A stretch of 64,000 nt of DNA, taken from the NCBI GenBank assembly GCA_963556695.1, contig CAUWAG010000018.1, forward strand, positions 2,418,001 to 2,482,000. Direction: 5' to 3'. Both the position numbers and the translations under genes were made by a program. Origin of the DNA: Anthostomella pinea (lineage: Eukaryota; Ascomycota; Sordariomycetes; Xylariales; Xylariaceae). The notes beneath the pieces are model-generated. The model saw nothing but the letters and a program-made list of their open reading frames with translations, made no database searches and was not told the DNA's origin. Each line of letters opens with the position of its first letter. Position 1 is the stretch's first letter. This document shows, piece by piece, positions 12,629 through 24,801 of this stretch.

Positions 12629-15600
12629 TACGAAGAGTGAAGATGTATCCCACGACGCAGAGCAGTAATGAGGAAGCGAGCAAGGTAGTTCAGATTGCCC
12701 AGGTAGCCGAAATGTTCCCGAGAGTGTCAAAAATGGCTGGAGCTTGGTCAGATGCTGCGTGCGCTGCAGTAGCTCAGGATCCCAGGATAAGTATGTTGAG
12801 TGCACCGCAGTACGTCTAAAGCCCGAAAGTATGTATTGACGAAATGAGATGGAGTTGAGCAGATGGCGAGTGAGGTAGTGGATGATGTGAGGTTAAGTGA
12901 GAGGGGAGGGTGGATGTGGATTGGAGAAAAAGAGTTGGAGGTTGGTGGTGTTCCAGAAAAGGAAGGGCAGTAGTAAAATATCTTGTGCAAGAGAGGTAGG
13001 GCAAGTGGTGCAGGAGTTGGTATTATGAGAGGAAAGTTTGCGGGTTGATGCAAGGCATCAATGTTGCTGGAGTTAGGCACTCTGGTGACCTTGGATTTCC
13101 GACATTGTTACGTGCCGGTCTCAGGCTGCTGCTTCGGTGAGGGTGGGGCCGTTACCTGAATCAATCGCAATGATATTGACTCCTTCGGCCTGTGGGATAT
13201 GAAGAGGAAATCCGAGGTGCCAGAAGTGGTAGCTGCAGGCAGTCGAAGGAAGTTGTGATGGTGGAGTTGTGGGATAACCTCATGGTTCGTAGAATATATT
13301 TGGTCCAAGCCAACCAGATATATCAATGTAGCTTCTGTTCCCATTTTTGCGTCCAATAACTCCATTGTTGGAATGCATTGTGCGTGCCATTGTTCAAGCC
13401 CGTAGTTGATGGTGATGTTGGTGCCAGGAGATAGGGGAGCCGGTCACGTGACTCAGGGTGAGGACCAAGTGAAGTCCAGTGCAGGTGGCTGTCGTCCAGG
13501 GGCCGGAAAATCATTGGCCAGAAAGGACCGCCGGCAAAGATAATCCGGACAGTCCGATCAATAAAGAACCCGGAGTCAATCCGCTCTCATTCGTACTGGA
13601 CCTGGGACGAGCCCAACTCTCAACTCTCACGGTGGTGACAAGCGTCTGAACTGCCACCAACCTGGACAATCCAAAACGAGTACCTACCATGCCGCTGCTG
13701 CAAACCAAATGTGTAAATGAAAAACGCGACTCACCGATAGTGCTTCTGAAATAGCACATTGCTCGGACTGGCCCCGCTACCAGCAGCACCAGCTGGCTTG
13801 GGTCCAGAATTCGCCATTGCTCCAAATCTGACCGGAGGCCAGTTATACGGTGGTATGGCAGGCGGTGGTAGGTCCGTGCCTGCTTGGAAAGGGATTAGCT
13901 CGAGTCCTTCGGATCGACATTGCTGGTTGAGCAGAACGTGGTGTGTGCGTGGGGGGAGTCATGTTGCAGGCATCGAGACGACCCAGGATAATACGACGAT
14001 TCCCGATGATGAGTACCATGGAATAAGGGACGAGTCCCGGGTAGCTCCGCTCCGTTGCTGAAAGTTGGAGGTGCAGAGCAAGGCCTCAAAACTCAGTGCG
14101 AGGGGCATGACCAGCACCGAAGGCGGCATGTCGGGGGGACGCTCCCGGGTAGGCTCGCTCCGCGAACAGTGCATGCGAGTGCTGTAGGTGTCGAGATGGC
14201 GAGGGGTCCCATACAACCAAACCCAGAGAGATCTCAGGGTGTGCTCGCAGGTAGCCTCGACACAAGGGAATAGGAAGAGCTGGGGAAGGGAATGCGCATG
14301 CAGGATCTCAAGTAACTTACTGATGCGGTGGCTCTTGAGCCAGGCAAAGGATTGGGAACCTGTCTTGGCCATCTCGTCAGACATGAGAGATGAAGAGGTG
14401 ATGGCTGCTGCGTTCTGCGTCTGTAGGATGGAGAAGTCAGCAGATGTGGTGGCAGAAAGAGAAGTAGGAAGCTTGCCTCTGGGGGTGATGCGTGATGCGT
14501 AATGCGTGAAGTTTCGTGGCCCTGAAGACGCAGAGACGGTGCCAGCAGGTGGAAAAGGAAGGGAACTCACGTGTGAAGATTGTATAAAAGAAGAAATGGT
14601 TGGATGGGGCAATGAGGATGGCTGCTGCGTTGTGTAGGCAGCAGGAAGAAGAGGTGATGCTGGAGGTGGATGGTGGAAGAAAGGAAGATGGTGAGTGTTT
14701 GGGGAAAGGTGAAGGAGGAAGGAAAGGTGGTGGGGGTCTGGGAGAAGAGGAATCAACAGGAAGGTCAACCTACCACGGTTGCCTGAGACTACAAAAACCT
14801 GGGTCGAGGCACCTATACTTGGATCAATGGCTTGAGAGTTCACGCAGCCAGTTGTTTTTCCCTCGAAGAGAAATATTGAGACGTGGGTCAGGTGGTGGAA
14901 GATGCATGTGAGATGTATGTAGGCTGCACAGACCGGGGCGACGGCAAGTTCAACGATGGCAACGGCTTGACGACTGACGGGACTGTTGACGACTGGCAGA
15001 AAGTCACTGCCTACGCCTGCAAGCCCTCTTGTTTTCCTACACACAAGATTCGACCTATGTATCCAAGTATGTATGAAGCTCAGTCTAATACTTGTTTATA
15101 TGAGTGCTTCACCTGCCTCTTGGAAGATCATGACAGTTATCACGCAGCTACAGCCTCAGTTGTAGAGATGTCTCCTTCTATTGTCAGCCACCAACCGTGG
15201 ACATCCGTCCACTTGTAAAGTCTGCCTGTCCTGGAGGCTGCCACTGAAATGTCAGAAGAAGGATACTCATGTCTCGCATCCCACTGACGTCTCCCTGCTC
15301 TGGGTTTATGCCCTCGTGTATTTGAGTCCCAGCCATACCCCGGTCCGTTCGTCGTAGCAACTGGAGCGCAGAGCGGATCCATGCCAGGCTGCGAGCAGTC
15401 GAGATGTGTCAGGAGATACAGGCAGGTGCCGAATATGCAACTCGTATATATTATGGCAGACAATGTCCCACTGGTAAAAGCCAAGCTCAAGACGCGATGC
15501 GTGCAGGTGTGTTAAGTAGATACATGTGGAACTGTCTTCAGGAATTTCGCGGCCAGAAGACGATGGTACTCAAGCTAACCATGAACATCAGCGTTTGGAG

Positions 15601-16699
15601 GCAGACGTAGACGAGGACGAGGGGATATTGGAAAATCATTGAATACATCATGAAACCCAACTTGTAAGGCTAAATGTCAAGCGTGATGTTAACATCCACA
15701 GCTGTAATCGACTAGTGTGAATGGTAGGCATTGAGCCTGATTTCCCCCCCATGATTGGGCTGACCGGCTAGCACCTTGTAGATGGGAGACTCACGGCAAG
15801 ACAGTGACCTGGTGATAAGAGGCTCCAAAGCTGACGTAGCCATAGGCAAACATACTTGGGCTGCTTTGAAACCTGGACGAAATCCGTCATGAAGTCTGCT
15901 AGACTTATCGCAGCATCGTGGACGTGGCTAGCAAACAACACACAACACTTCTAGGCAGATACGATATGTAGTCAATGGCGAACAACTAGAACTACGGGTC
16001 ATGGTGTGGATCTTGTTGGGCGAACAGGACGCATGGTTCTTGGGCTTTCTCCCGGTCAGCTTCACCGGAGGGCTAAGAAACTCGAGGCAGCGTTGACTTC
16101 ACATGTCTGGGGAGACCCCGGACATGACAGAGGGGTTCAGTGGACTGCAGCGCCTAACATTATTCACCAGCGTGAAGACTACCTTTAAGCAGTGTCCTTG
16201 CCATGCATGCCTTGTTCTGACCAACAAAGGAAGATATCAAAGAGATCCAAGCGTTAATCATAATGGAAAACAGCTACAGATGCCCCTTTCGACAGCTGCT
16301 TGCTTCAAATAGGGGTAATCTCCAGGCTCAGCCCAGTGTGGCTGCTGACACTGTGGCGTTGGCCGAATTGGTCCTCAGATCATTGATGATGACGTAAGGA
16401 TCGAGGGCAAATGGGCTCTCGGGACCGAGGAGGCTGTCTAGGACATCTCAGCTAGGACCACATCTACAGGCTTGGTAATGTTCGCGACTGAGTTCGGCCT
16501 TCGGCACGCATCCACGAGGTAGTCGGCTTAGCAACAACGAGGAGCTGGGGAAGTGATTAGAAACACGGCGCTCAGGAGTCACCAACATTGTATTCGTTGC
16601 CCAAGATAGTATATAACCAAGTTCCAACCACCTCGTCTCTCATTCAGGCCAGACCCATCATCACTCCCACACCATTCAAAACCAAAACAACAGTCTACT
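12629..16699. other. Mostly non-coding region upstream of the coiled-coil gene
   Basis: Four kilobases without a confident gene. The minus-strand 361-codon frame at 13959-15044 is open mainly because of Pro/Ser/His-rich low-complexity sequence, and I do not accept it as a protein. One weak spliced candidate (13620-14384, minus) is listed separately. 14500-16600 shows nothing recognisable. The last ~100 nt before 16700 read as the promoter and leader of the FAD monooxygenase. Confidence 0.5.
13620..14384 (-). CDS. Candidate small spliced gene, unknown function
   Basis: A tentative three-exon model: 14384-14321, 13879-13735 and 13650-13620, 79 codons plus TGA. Exon 1 encodes MSDEMAKTGSQSF and ends at a perfect gtaagt. 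The exon 2 acceptor follows AGCTAAT and a pyrimidine stretch and opens a Pro-rich peptide (DLPPPAIPPYNWPPV, later ASPSNVLFQKHYR), ending at gtgagt. The third exon is the weakest, because its acceptor lacks a pyrimidine tract and another in-frame acceptor (after tttgcag, near 13698) would give a different, ~60-residue tail. I recognise no domain. It could be chance open sequence. Confidence 0.25.
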
Positions 16700-17854
16700 A
16701 TGTCGATCGCAAAGCCAGTCCTCATCTCCGGCGCAGGTATCGCTGGCCTAAGCCTGGCGCGCTCCCTTCGTTCGCACAAGATACCATTTGTTCTGTATGA
16801 GCGCGACTCAGTCGGCGCGTCGCGAACGCAGGGCTACCGGATCCGCATATCATCCCAGGGCCAAGATGCGCTAAGAGCCATCATGAACGCGGACGATTAC
16901 CGCCGCTTCGAGGCAGGATGCTCAGACAATGGGGCAGGCAAGATTACGCCCCTCGACGCCGTCACTTTGAAGGCCAAGACTTCTGGCGGTCCGTCGGGCG
17001 GCGCTCCGGGAGGGGGAAAGGTGCTCGGTGTGGACCGAGCATTCCTGCGCAACCAGTTGTTCGAGGGCATCGAGGACGTGGTGCAATTTGGGAAGCACAC
17101 CATAGGATACGCGCTCACGGAATCTGGGGTCATCGCCAAGTTCGCCGACGGATCTGAGAGTCCGGAGGGCAGCCTGCTCGTCGGCACGGACGGCGTGCAT
17201 TCGGCCGTCACGAAGCAACTTACGAAGGGCCAGTTGAAGGTGTTTGACACTGGCGCGCGCATGATTCACGGATCCTCCCCGTTCGCCTCCTTCGCGGGGC
17301 TGGGCGTGGGCGTCTTCTCCCTATCCGAGGACTCGGAGAAATATGGCAAGCTCGCCATGATCACCAACGTCAGAGAAGGCGAGGAGAAGCTCGGCTGGGT
17401 GCTGGTGGGTCAGCCTGGCTCGTTCTCAGCACCGAACGATGACTTTTCCCTCTCTGGAAAGCCGGCGGCCGACCTATCGAAGGAGATCACGAGCAACTGG
17501 TCGACCAAAGTCAGACCGGTACTCGACGACCAGGTAGTCGAAGAGGCCGCGTTTCTGAAGATGGCCACGTCAGACCCGAAGGGTGTCCCTGAGTGGGAGC
17601 AGTCTCCCCGTGTCACGCTGATGGGTGACGCCGTCCATGCGATGACACCAGCTGGTGGCGTCGGTGCCAATGTCGCCCTTCGCGATGCCGAGTTTTTGGG
17701 AAGGTTATTGGGCAGCAAGGGTGGTTGGTGGAATGGTGTGACCGAAGCTTTCGAAAAGGAGATGAGGGTGTATGCTTCAGAGAACGTCAAGCACAGCTTT
17801 GAAACCGCATCGAGGATGTTCACCATCAAGGATTTGAAGAGGACGATCAACTGA
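16700..17854 (+). CDS. FAD-dependent monooxygenase (aromatic-ring hydroxylase type)
   Basis: Single exon, 384 aa. The N-terminal Rossmann motif GAGIAG (G11-x-G13-x-x-G16) binds the FAD ADP moiety, followed by the acidic YERD strand end at about residue 34. The C-terminal GDAVHAMTPAGG segment (about residue 309) is the second FAD-binding (GD) motif with the ribityl-contact region. This is the class A flavin monooxygenase fold of salicylate-hydroxylase, UbiH and secondary-metabolite enzymes, using NAD(P)H and O2 to hydroxylate a substrate that cannot be read from the sequence. No signal peptide or C-terminal membrane anchor. A short leader with a TATATAAC box near 16609 precedes it. Its downstream neighbour is a wrecked carboxylesterase, so this may be what remains of a small accessory cluster. 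Confidence 0.9.
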   Translation: MSIAKPVLISGAGIAGLSLARSLRSHKIPFVLYERDSVGASRTQGYRIRISSQGQDALRAIMNADDYRRFEAGCSDNGAGKITPLDAVTLKAKTSGGPSGGAPGGGKVLGVDRAFLRNQLFEGIEDVVQFGKHTIGYALTESGVIAKFADGSESPEGSLLVGTDGVHSAVTKQLTKGQLKVFDTGARMIHGSSPFASFAGLGVGVFSLSEDSEKYGKLAMITNVREGEEKLGWVLVGQPGSFSAPNDDFSLSGKPAADLSKEITSNWSTKVRPVLDDQVVEEAAFLKMATSDPKGVPEWEQSPRVTLMGDAVHAMTPAGGVGANVALRDAEFLGRLLGSKGGWWNGVTEAFEKEMRVYASENVKHSFETASRMFTIKDLKRTIN

Positions 17855-18179
17855 CGAAAGACTAATGGCATCTGAGGTAATAAATGTGCGGTTGGAAGCC
17901 TACAGAGCATACGAGAGAGTTGAGGATACCCGAGAACATAGACAGCGGCCACTGTGAGCGAGACGGGCCTCTTTGGATACCGGCGTACTTACATAGATCT
18001 TAGATGTCCATGCTACAGAAATCAGCGTATGCAACATCGCAAGAATAGAAGATAGCGAACCTAGTTTACGTATGCAAGTCATCGCGTGACGGTCGGTGAA
18101 TCTCTGCTTGGCCCTAGTACCGAAATTTATCATAGACTTCGGCAATATACCACCGAGTGAAGGGATGCCAGGGATAGTG

Positions 18180-19165
18180 AAGGAGACGTCTTCGTTCGAG
18201 TGCATGTGCGCGCTGCCCTTCGCAACGCTCGTCGCGGGACTCGATATCACCGATACCTGGATCGCGGGCTCGGGGGCTCGGGCGGTGGGTGCCTGTCGTG
18301 GACGGCGACATCGCAGGACCTGCACAACACGCAGATGAAGGCCGGCCGCCTCGTGCATGTTCCCATCTTGTACAGCACTAGCACGGACGAGGACACTGCC
18401 ATCGGGTACGCGAGCGTCGATACGGTGGACTTGGTCGAGTACCTGTATCCGACCGTGCTGGGCATCGGGTGTTCCCCAGGGCTACGCGCTGACAGCGGAG
18501 GTGGGGGAGACAAGGGGCGCACAGTTCAAGCGCATCACGGCTTTCTTCGGGGACATGGTCGAGCATATGCCACGGCATGGGACTGGTATGTGGCTTTTGC
18601 AGTTATTCCGTATCTCTTTAGACGCCTCGAGAGCGAGGAGTGCCTGTTCAGACATAGTCAGAATGTGGGCTTGCTCGAAACATCTCTCGCTATCTCCTTG
18701 AGGGCAGTGAGGTACTGACTGTTGCAGTATAAGCATGAGCTGCGCGCAACTTGACGTCGTCCGGATACCGCTTCAACACAGATCCCGCCGAGATCCCAGC
18801 CGCCACGGGAATGACGCACCACCAGGAGGTCGCCAGGGTGTATGTACGACAACATCGACGGGCCCGTATACGCGACGAATCCATCCAACGGCAGTATACT
18901 AGGCGACGATGCGGCAGCCGCGTAAGACAGAGTGTCGGCGCCGAGGAGCAGATTGTGGGCAGCGTTTGCGAGCGACCTCGACCCGGACGGGCACGGCATG
19001 GTGCTGGCGGATGGAGATGGACACGGGTATCCAACTTGGCTGCGATACACGCTGCAGGACGAAGGCGCAGGGACGAATTTCGTGTTCAATGCCGATGTGG
19101 CTTCGTATGTAAGGCGGAACGATTGGAGTGTGTCGGGTATGGCGTTCTTGCAGTGGAAGTTCTAG
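18180..19165 (+). pseudogene. Type-B carboxylesterase/lipase remnant, C-terminal part
   Basis: Peptide pieces typical of the second half of fungal type-B carboxylesterases occur in order on the plus strand but in changing frames. They are: LPFATLVAG near 18216; PVVDGD near 18294; QMKAGRLVHVPILYSTSTDE (18330-18395); GAQFKRITAFFGDMVEH near 18518; YRFNTDPAEIPAATG with HHQEVA (18763-18840); and LDPDGHG, YPTWLRYTLQD and FVFNADVASYV up to the TAG at 19163. At least four frame changes are needed, and the N-terminal half with the nucleophile elbow (GESAG) is missing. It is therefore not an enzyme now. A possible old intron lies around 18584-18728. Family assignment is from remembered conservation of these motifs. 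Confidence 0.8.
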
Positions 19166-19689
19166 AGACGCTGTGCATTTCCGACATGCCCAATATCAAG
19201 GGCGGAGGCTAGCCCGCCGGTGCTGTACTCGACCCTGCTGTGTGAAAGGCAGCAGAACATCGGAGCTAGTCCAGGTCGATAACGGCCGTCGTATATCATC
19301 GTCAATGCCCTTCAACACGATATTTGCAACCCGGCGCATTGTGGCGAACGCACACGCCGAATACTACAACAATCGGCCGTACGAGAGATTTACGCGATAG
19401 GCGGGGCGCGGCTGGGAGTGCAAAGAGGAACGGCCCTGGGATAGACATCCGGAGCTCTCCATAATATCAGTAGGTAGGCATGCTGGCTAGTCGTATTTCA
19501 CTTCAGGGTTGGAAGCGGAGTATATGCATAGACCGGAATGTTCATGATTGTATTCGTGATTCTATGATCAACGATTGTAACCCATCGCAACGCAGACTCC
19601 AACTGTAATCATCGCAGCCCACTGTCTCTTCCTACTTTCCAGCACAGCGTGTATCCTCTCCATCAGCCCCCCTAACCTCCCCTAACCTC
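19166..19689. other. Intergenic, possible further relic
   Basis: No intact gene. A plus-strand peptide ending FATRRIVANAH...RPYERFTR (to 19400) looks compositionally protein-like but I cannot place it. A CCTAACCTCC 10-mer is duplicated at 19671-19690, next to the ALG14 stop codon. Confidence 0.35.
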
Positions 19690-20562
19690 CTACTGCTGGT
19701 CGAGAGCGAACTGAGGGACCACCGGCATGGCCGGCATGTTCTCTGCGAATATGCCGTAGGCGGTGAGGCCACGAGACTGGACAATGAATACGTCAGCAAG
19801 TTTGCACCGGTGAATCAGCTTTCCAGTAAGGCTCAAGGTCTTGATTCTGGCCCAGCTCTCGACGAAGATGGTTTTCATGTGGCTCTTGGGAACGACGTGG
19901 AAGGTCTTGAGTACGCGGGCCGCCAAAAGGAAGAGGAACCCGGTGCCAGGGCCGTTCGTGACGATGACACCAGGGAATCGGAAAGCAGAGGCAGGTCGAC
20001 GATGTGCGGGTGTGATCAAGATACGGAAGATTCCGATCATGCTCAGAACGGCGGTGAATGGTGTAGTCAGCCAGCTCTGATGGACGACGCGAGCCCGTTC
20101 GAACCACACAATGTCAAAGGTGCCGCTGTCGAGTTCCAGGTGGGAGAATCGCTGCATGAGGCGACGCTCAAAGGCCATGACCTTGCCGAAGCTCATTTCA
20201 TCGCCTATACCAACGGCCCATCGCCGGTGCGACGAGTCTTCAGGACGAATGCTTCGTTCGATCATTCCAATCATCTCCGCAGTGTGGCCACCAGACCCGC
20301 AAATCATCAAAACATAGTGTGCACTGCCTGAACGTACCAATCCATTCAGCGTAGTCATCGTCATCCAGTAACCAAGGCAGAAGAGGATGACCAGGATGGC
20401 GCACATGACCGCGCGGGGGGTTCGTGCGTTGATGAAGTCGGTAACTGCGGCGATGAACACCATTCCGAGTGACATTCCGCCGAAGTAGAGAATGAGTCTG
20501 ACCAAAGCAGGGATGGCCTCGGCAATTGACGTCTGAATTTGTCTACCTCTGTCGGTCTCCAT
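19690..20562 (-). CDS. ALG14: UDP-GlcNAc transferase subunit ALG14
   Basis: Single exon. ALG14 is the ER membrane anchor that recruits catalytic Alg13 and helps bind UDP-GlcNAc for the second step of dolichol-linked oligosaccharide synthesis. A hydrophobic N-terminal segment (ALVRLILYFGGMSLGMVFI and a second stretch around AILVILFCLGYW) is followed by the diagnostic LMICGSGGHTAEM loop, a TNGPGTG motif, and the conserved VESWARIKTLSLTGKL and CKLADVFIVQ segments near the C-terminus. I chose the ATG at 20562 (METDRG, 290 aa) because upstream residues in the same open frame, up to 20922, are a low-complexity Ser/His/Pro run unlike the family. An upstream start would add up to 120 aa. The ALG14 call itself is firm; the start is not. 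Confidence 0.9.
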   Translation of the reverse strand: METDRGRQIQTSIAEAIPALVRLILYFGGMSLGMVFIAAVTDFINARTPRAVMCAILVILFCLGYWMTMTTLNGLVRSGSAHYVLMICGSGGHTAEMIGMIERSIRPEDSSHRRWAVGIGDEMSFGKVMAFERRLMQRFSHLELDSGTFDIVWFERARVVHQSWLTTPFTAVLSMIGIFRILITPAHRRPASAFRFPGVIVTNGPGTGFLFLLAARVLKTFHVVPKSHMKTIFVESWARIKTLSLTGKLIHRCKLADVFIVQSRGLTAYGIFAENMPAMPVVPQFALDQQ

Positions 20563-22501
20563 CTCGTCGAGGCAGAGTTGGTGCTTAGTGTTCGCGTGGT
20601 TTGTGTAAGAAGATGGAGTGGGTAGAGTATGATGATTTTCGAGGCGAGTGTGATTGTTTTCGTTGAGAGTGTTGGTATGTGGGTGTTGCTCAGAGGTGGC
20701 AGGAGATGGAGTCGACAGAGTCAGCGAGCTGTGGAGGATGTCAGGCGAGGGGTCCAGAGAGCTGTGCAACTCATAGCAAGCAGAATTATGGCGTAGTTCC
20801 CACAAACTACCGCATCGGTCGACTCGGGCAGAGTCAGAGTGTGCCCCCGACTGGTCAGACGGTTGCTCATCTCGTTTGATAGCTTCCATGGTCACTCCTT
20901 GCTCCCGCCCCTCGTTGCCCAATTATGCTCGCTACACGCACCACCTTAGGAGGACCAACAACTGCCTTTTGGAGTTTGCTTTGGTATGTGATAGCATGCC
21001 ACAGCACCGATCTCAAGTTTGAACGTGGCGGGTTGGGCGCATGCGCAGCAAAAAGCAGACTGTCCAGAAGGGCACCTTTGGAGGTGAACCGTGAACAACA
21101 GCTGGCGGAGACAATGAGGCTGACTGTTCGTAGTTGACCCCCGATTTCTTTCGCTCTAACTGACAAGGAAATCAATTCCAGCACTCGACAGCCTTTATGT
21201 CATAGACCGTTAATCTCTTGATGTGATGTTCCTTTTTAAAGCCTGCAGCTGGCACTAGTTGCGGCGTGCTGGAGGGTGGTGGTGGTGGTGGTGGTGATTA
21301 CAGTCTCTGGTCTTCGCAGCTCAGATTCAGGGGTGGACGAGTTCACTCTTGAGTCTTCCCAGATGACTCCTCCATGTACTGGTCCTTGGTAGGCCTTTGA
21401 TGTTCTTCTATCAAGGCCGTCACAGCTCCCGTAGTGCCCGTTTTGGATACCCCTTCACATTGCCTTCAGGACCACACCGGCAGAGGTCTGGGCCTGGTTG
21501 ATGTTCTGGACACATACGTCAGCGTATGTGGAGCGACGACACTACCTACGCGGCAGAGACGAAGTTTGACCAAATAGATGCATACAACAGCCGTGGCGTT
21601 CAGCGAAGCTCGTTTGAAGGTGGCTGTCAAGAGAAACTTCTCCAGGAGGTGGTTTTCTATTGCCTCATGAGTATTCATCCCATCTCAGCAAACATCCTGA
21701 CACTAGTACTCGGAGGATGACGTCCGGTGCCAACTCGATATATTTCCAACTGCCAACTGCCAAATGTGCGAGGTCGCCATCAGGCCTAGCAGGAAATTGA
21801 TCCAGTCATCAGATGGAGCGAGGCTGATCATATTTCAGCTTGGGCGCAAGGCTACTAGATAGCTCTGTTGTGCGTGCCGGTAGTCTGAACACACTCGTGC
21901 AGCAAAGCACTGTGGCCTGGGCGCTTGGCAGGTCGCCCGTATCGAGTAGGTGCACGATGAAGTGCAGGATTGAAGAAGGAAACTGAACCAACCTTTGCTG
22001 CCTGCGCAAGGCGCTTCTCTCCTTTTCGTGAGCTTGCTTTCCGTTTCAGGGGCCAGAAAGATCCAGGGAGACCTTCCGACTGCAGTCATTCGAGTTCTGC
22101 GTCCCGACCTCACCAGACGTTGTAACTTGTGGATGAAGTTGACAGGGTGAAGATCAGAGGTGAGGGTACCTGGCAGGGAATAGCTACGCATTGAGGTACC
22201 CGACGCTAGCTACGACTCGCGCATTCGCTAATGAATAGCCGCGATACCTATCTCCACACGATCACCATAAGCGCCACAGACGCCAGGGGCCAGGGGGCGG
22301 TTATCGATTAGACTCGGGCACCCTTATCGCCCAGGGATCTAGGCGCTAGCCAGATTCATCAATATTTATGTTCACCACCCGGCAGAACTCGGTACGAGAC
22401 GCTCCAGAGATCTACCATACTGAAAAGCTTCGACTCCTATAGAAACAGTGCTCGACTTGGGGACAACCGATCCTTTGCTTACACCAAGAGACTGGGCAAC
22501 C
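20563..22501. other. Divergent intergenic region ALG14 / Ima1
   Basis: About 1.9 kb between two divergently transcribed genes, holding both promoters. It contains a (GGT)7 microsatellite at 21275-21295. No ORF shows a recognisable motif. Confidence 0.55.
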
Positions 22502-24801
22502 ATGGCGAGCTTGCGGTCTAGGAAGTTCTTGCGGTGCTTCTATTGTGGAAGAAGGTCCAACCTCCGTTTCGAAGGCCAGAAATCTTTCGACTGCTCGAGT
22601 TGCGATGCTACCAACTGGTTGGACGAGGTATGTTACCTTCCACATCCAAAGGTTGGAGGCTGTCACGCGCTTGGAGCAACTAAACTGACAGAATGTAGAA
22701 TGGCGAAATCACAGACCCCCCAGCCTCAACATCCTCGATCGAGCGTACCCACGTCCAGTATGCAGTTCCACGAGCCAGTGCAGTCCGTTCTCCGTCGCCA
22801 CCTGTGCCATCCAGTGGACTCGGAGCCAACGACTCGATATTCTGTGCGACCTGCCTCCGAAACCAGCACATGCTGACCAGTTCGCTTGCGCAATTCGAGT
22901 TCCCAGATGACCCCACCAATGCCGAGTATGCTGCGCGAGAGCGAAAGTACTTTGCGCTCCGCAGAGACCTGGAGCAGAGATACCCGCAAATGTGCGCAGA
23001 GTGCGAGCCAAAGGTCGAGAAGAGAATACACGAAGCTAGCTACACAGCGCAAACCGACCACCTCAGGAGAATGATGGACCGTACACGATCCGAACGCAAA
23101 GAAGTCAGGAAACGAGGCATACTTGATGTAGTCGACCTTGCGGGCAAGTGGAGCTGGTACATTGGCTTCGCACTACAATTTGTGTGGCAGGTAACCGTCC
23201 TCTATACTCTTGTGATGGAACAGTATGCCACCAGCGAAGACGAATCCAGAATAGCAGCGATGTTGAAGACCCTGCGCTGGATCAACGTGGACGAGCTGCC
23301 TTATACACACCGACTCATGCAATGGGCTATCAACTTGGGAATGTGTTCGTTCCCATGGAATCCGAGATTCAAGCAGACAATCCGAGGTTTCACGGCGCAT
23401 ATTCTCGGTTTCAGGCAGTGGTATACGTATCAGCTGCTGATACTCCTCATTCGACTGGTGTGCCTCTCAATCGCGCAGTATAGCAAGGCTCGAGGACTGC
23501 CGCCCACGACGCAACTCGGCGCGCAACTCGTCATAGCGTTACTGATGGTTCACGTAAGCTCATTACTATTTCGCAAAGTGCGGCATTGACTAAGATAATT
23601 CCAGATCTTCCGGGTAGCGGGTAAGTCCATACGGACAGACACTACACCACTTTTTCGACTCAAGGAAAAAGCGCAGGGACCGCAGCAGAGGTCTCCTACT
23701 AGACCAGTGCACAAAGACCCCAATGATCTTGGCAGTATTCTTGACGACATCCTGCATGCACCATCCAAGCCGCACGGTCAGAATGAATCCGCTCTACCGC
23801 TGGGTACACACCCGCATGGTAACTATTCGACCAACAGAGTGCAGCATAAGACGTATGGGAGTGGCGTGGTATCCGACTCGCCTGGGTCTGCCTTGGAGAC
23901 GTTACAAATTTCTGGCCCGACCCAGTTTCAGAGGCAAGAACCTCAGATTACGCATTACGAGGAAGAGATGGACTGGTCACCATCCGCTTCACAGCATCGA
24001 GCATTCAGCTCTTATAACCCATACAAGGTGAAGAACACGAATCCGCGGTTTAGCGACACCCCGATCGAGCCCAAGTCAGGACCAATATGGTACAAGGTAC
24101 CCCCAGCGCCAACGAATCCGGCGCAGAGGCTGAGAAACCCCCCTATGCGGCCGATCATCCGAGAAAGCCCGAAAGAGAAGAAGGAGAATTTCTTCCAACC
24201 AACAGCTCGGGGGCCAGTTGAGATGGGCTCAGCACATCAGGCGAACTCTCCGGGTCTCAACTTGGCAGAACCTAAGTTCTACGCACCAGAGCCGCGGGAT
24301 GATCCGAGAGACGGCCTTTCGAACATGTTTGCGAGTTCGTTCAACATTAGTCCAAGTCCAGAGGAGGAGGCAGAACGGGGTCCTAGAACCATAGATTCGG
24401 GCAGCAACAGGTTCCGGCAGCCGTTATCGAGTCAGAATCGTACAATGACACGTATTGCGGAAGTGATGGTGCTGCTCGGTGCCCTCTGCGGCTGGATTTG
24501 GGCATTGGGCACGAATGAGCATCACGGGCCTCCCGTCGCTCTGGCTTCCATTTGTGCGTGCCTGATCGTATCGATTAGGCTGGCCGCTGACCTCGAGGTC
24601 GACACCCAAGCTCAGGGAGACAAGCCATCGTCGGTTTACACGCCATCGTGGGCAAAACTGGCACTGGCGCAAGTCATTGCTGCCCTACTCCTCATGTGGA
24701 ACGTGTGGTCGGGGAGTGTAGCAACTATTTCAACTGGTACATTCGGAAACGTGTTGTTCTGCGGCATGATCATACACCACATGTGGCACATATTTGCTTA
24801 G
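22502..24801 (+). CDS. ima1: Ima1-type inner nuclear membrane protein
   Basis: Three exons: 22502-22627, 22699-23553, 23605-24801, giving 2178 nt, 725 aa. The N-terminus carries the Ima1 zinc-finger-like domain with two CxxC pairs (C12/C15 and C31/C34) and a third CATC pair after the first intron. Conserved LDVVDLAGKWSWYIGF precedes hydrophobic helices (FALQFVWQVTVLYTLV, LLILLIRLVCLSIA, LVIALLMVH), and two more helices sit near the C-terminus around VMVLLGALCGWIWAL and LALAQVIAALLLMW. A long Pro/Ser-rich nucleoplasmic-type loop separates them. The family (Ima1/TMEM201/NET5) sits in the inner nuclear membrane and links heterochromatin or the nucleoskeleton to the envelope. The ATG at 22502 gives MASLRSRKFLRCFYC; an in-frame ATG at 22448 would add 18 residues. 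Confidence 0.9.

Noticed and set aside
13959..15044. Minus-strand 361-codon frame
   Set aside because: Mostly low-complexity Pro/Ser/His sequence with no motif; crossed by apparent splice signals of a smaller candidate.
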